64,000 nucleotides of DNA, from NCBI RefSeq assembly GCF_000276665.1, contig NW_004955423.1, positions 6,192,842-6,256,841 on the forward strand, in the 5' to 3' direction. The notes beneath the pieces were generated by a model. The model saw only the letters and a list, made by a program, of their open reading frames with translations. It searched no databases and was not told the DNA's origin. Source of the DNA: Chinchilla lanigera (taxonomy: Eukaryota; Chordata; Mammalia; Rodentia; Chinchillidae). Positions 61,625-64,000 of this stretch are shown here, in pieces. Positions within the stretch are counted from its first letter, which is position 1. The number at the start of each line of letters is the position of its first letter. The position numbers and the translations under genes were made by a program.

Positions 61625-63900
61625 GGCATTGACACTTTTCTTCATCTTCTGTGACATGGTACTTTTGATAGGCATTTTTTCCAGTGAGGGAAATAATCAC
61701 AGAAGCTACATGGCATGATGGCACAGGTATCATGCCCAGGGGCCTCCCAAAGGTGATCCTCTTCTTCCTGTAATGTCAGTGTTCCTGTATATAGGAACAG
61801 ATTTCCCGCAAATGCTTCATGACTCATTCGTGGTGGGACGTTACAGTGCATGGGCTAAAACTTTGAGATTTTGGAATGCAAGATAACTTGTGGACAAACT
61901 TTTTTGGTCATGTTTTGCTTTTGGTTCCATTTCACTTAATACTGTTAATTTTGCAAAAGAGAAAAATAAATGCCATGGGTGTTATTAGGCTGACTGATTT
62001 CTGGTAAGGAAAAAATAGACCCTGAAAGAATTACAGTTTCTACCTGAGCAGATGGCTAGGGGTAGCAGTCCTCATAAAACATGCTTGTCTCAAGCCTGAC
62101 CTTTGTCACAATCTTGGAATCAAAGTCTGTGGTGCCCTTTTTTGGTTCCCACTTTGAATCTGGCCCAGGTCAATAGCCAGTAAAAGGAAATTGTGCTGAA
62201 TTATCACAAATTTTATTTGTGCTGACTTATTGGAAATAAGGCAAGACAGATGAGTTGCAGCATCTGCACACTTGATTACCCCCTTCCCCAATTTTTCCGA
62301 GGCTTCATTTTGGATCTCTTCGCTACAGCATTTTAGCTCTAACTTTGAGCACTGAATCATGCTCCAGTGTCCCATCAAGCATCTCGGTAATGTGATAAAT
62401 CCATCCAAAGTCTTTCTGTGCCATCCTGCATGTGACAAATGCAATAACACGTCAGGCTCAGAATGATACCCGTCTTAGGCAGACACTCCCTCTGCTGACA
62501 TCAGGTGTTTCTGCTTTATCTGAAAATAATTCACTGAATAGATAATTGGTGAATCCCCAGTGGGAACAAAACTTGATTCTGTCTGAGCATAGGTTACCAA
62601 GTGTACTACCATAAAATAATTGATTTTGTGATATATTAAGTGGGGACATACTCAAGATTACTGAACTTTTCACTTAGGGCCTCAGGCTGAAGTTGAACTA
62701 GGCTCCCAAAGGTGAAGAACCCATGCATGACAAGGGCAGGGCTTCACACTCCAACAGCCAATTTAACTTTCATTTTCTTTATTAATCTAATATGTTCTAC
62801 CTTTCACCAGGACGTGATGTGCAGGGAGTTTCATTAAAACGGTTGAGTTGTTATTGGAGATAATCACCAAAGGAATGTGTCGCAAAACTCAGGAAAGTCT
62901 GAATCATTTTTTACGCTGTTGTTTTAGGGAAGCAGTTTCAGATGTTGATAGGAAAGTTACTCTAGCTATAGGGCAAATTTAATTTCGTTTTGAGAAACTT
63001 CTTTTAATCCTATAATAACAAAAAATTAAATCAGTGCTGACATTTTTTGTTGCCAGAAGAAGGTAGTAAAAGGGTAAAGAAATAATTGTTAGTTCTGAGA
63101 ATATAATTAGCAACTTTAATGCTTTAATCTAAAAAATGCATATTTTGAGCCTGGGTGAATGATTAAAGAAAAGATATTGGAAGTCTTTGAAATCTCTGTG
63201 CTTGTTTTTAATTGTGAGTTATGATCACTATAATTAGCTCATTTAGTGCATTTATAATATAAACAAATATGAATTCCTACAAGTTCAGGGACATTTCAGG
63301 GCAAATAAGTTTGACATCCTAACCTCTAGCTTTCTGTATGAAGCCTTTCTCCAAATATCTGCTGGAAGATTTTTTTCTTTAATTTGAAGGGGGGCAGAGA
63401 CACCAGGATCTAATATGGGCAGACTGTGTCAAGGTTGGGTGTGTTTGAAGATTTGCCCCAAAGGGGTGGTACGAATCTTCACCTGAGCAGCCTGCACAGC
63501 CCCTGTCTAGTGAGGAAGGCTTGAATGTCCACGGCCCTGTCCCTGTGTTGGAGCGCAGGTCGCGTGTGAGTTAGGAGCCCTGGAGGAAGTGCCTGGTTAC
63601 AGATGAAGAAAAGCTCTGTGGTGCTGAGTCTGTGAATATAGAACCTGACTACCCTGCTCTCTGCCTTGACAAACCATGAAACCTCATTATTATGCACTAG
63701 AAAAGGGAAAAGGGGGAAAAAACCCAGAGGGATCTGGGAAATGAACTTTTTGGGGGTCTTATTTCTCTCAGAGGGGCACATTAAAATTCTCTCTTTCATT
63801 CATTAATGTGAATACAAGCTGCCTGAGAAAATAGCTGATGGGACCTCCCTTAATGAATAGTGGGGCTTTTCTAAGCTCTGGAGGCTTAAAATTGGGTTTC
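61625..63900. other. Unassigned, mostly unique sequence before the putative acceptor
   Basis: Little repeat content is visible. AT-rich segments around 62820-63260 contain several ATTTAATT/TAATTAG motifs and an isolated CGTTTTG. The part after 63470 is richer in G+C with CpGs (CCACGGCC, GAGCGCAGGTCGCG), as near an exon. No exon structure recognised inside. Confidence 0.35.
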
Positions 63901-63904
63901 ATAC

Positions 63905-63973
63905 CACTGAGGATTTCTCTCTTTACCTTTTCCTTCTCTTTTCCTCACACTGCATGTTTGGTTCTATTTGCAG
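63905..63973 (+). promoter_or_regulatory. Putative 3' splice site with polypyrimidine tract
   Basis: A long pyrimidine-rich run (about 63914-63948) is followed by TGGTTCTATTTGCAG, ending at 63973, with G as the first exon base. No other AG lies between the tract and the terminal CAG, as expected for a used acceptor. CTCAC near 63945 is a possible branch-point context. Confidence 0.55.
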
Positions 63974-64000
63974 GACTCACCTACGCTGTGACCCGCCACA
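63974..64000 (+). other. Putative 5' end of a downstream exon
   Basis: These 27 bases follow a strong acceptor and are richer in G+C than the intron just before, with two CpGs. One frame reads LTYAVTRH and another HLRCDPP. The third contains a TGA. I cannot assign a protein family from so few residues. The exon runs off the window edge. Confidence 0.5.

Larger units (their letters stand above)
28..63973 (+). other. Putative single large GT-AG intron
   Basis: The interval starts with GTGAGT and ends with TTTGCAG. It contains no open reading frame that looks like a host gene; the only recognisable coding remnants belong to retroelements. The content is typical of a long mammalian intron: AT-rich unique sequence mixed with SINE, LINE, LTR and DNA-transposon relics. 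Spliced cDNA from the region would settle it. The alternative is intergenic sequence with chance splice-like sites at both edges. Confidence 0.5.

Overview
The window is mammalian, and the repeats point to a rodent. It holds B1-type SINEs (7SL-derived), ID-type SINEs (tRNA-derived), ID-B1 fusions resembling B4/MEN elements, MT-like MaLR LTRs, a class II (betaretrovirus-like) endogenous retrovirus and a fairly young L1. Ancient mammal-wide MIR, L2, MER3-like and MER20-like elements lie beneath them. The ID consensus here (CCTGCCTGGCAAGCGCAAGG with a CCCAGTACC 3' end) does not look like the mouse/rat form, so I lean to a non-murid rodent, perhaps castorimorph. That is from memory and unchecked.

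There is no complete protein-coding gene. The best overall reading is one large intron of a + strand gene. A donor-like site (ACA then GTGAGT) starts the intron at base 28. A strong acceptor (long pyrimidine tract, then TTTGCAG) ends it at base 63973. This leaves exactly 27 bases of putative exon at each end. Two frames stay open across the join, and I do not recognise either peptide.

Layout. 1-9 kb: mostly unassigned sequence, with an AT-rich stretch around a perfect 14-base palindrome, two B1s, a MIR, L2 ends and an old L1. 9-23 kb: L1 pieces, several LTR-like repeats, a SINE-split antisense L1 and the best-preserved L1 (19.73-21.29 kb, last third of ORF2, flanked by 13-base duplications). 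23-37 kb: MER3-like, MIR, L2 and ID elements and microsatellites. 37-43.5 kb: a MaLR LTR, then a decayed provirus with both LTRs, a tRNA-Lys-like primer site, gag and integrase remnants and a polypurine tract. 43.5-56 kb: ID, MIR, L2, two MaLR LTRs (one with a perfect 5-base duplication) and a 152-base local duplication of L2 sequence. 56-64 kb: largely non-repetitive, with a palindrome-rich candidate conserved element at 57.3 kb, an ID copy with a G-rich tail, MER20-like and MIR elements, and CpG-bearing sequence leading to the acceptor.

I found no convincing new biological system. The most useful observations are the intron boundaries, the palindrome pairs, the 152-base duplication, the chimeric structure of the provirus and the atypical SINE tail. 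Repeat family names come from recognising consensus features by eye, not from a database search.
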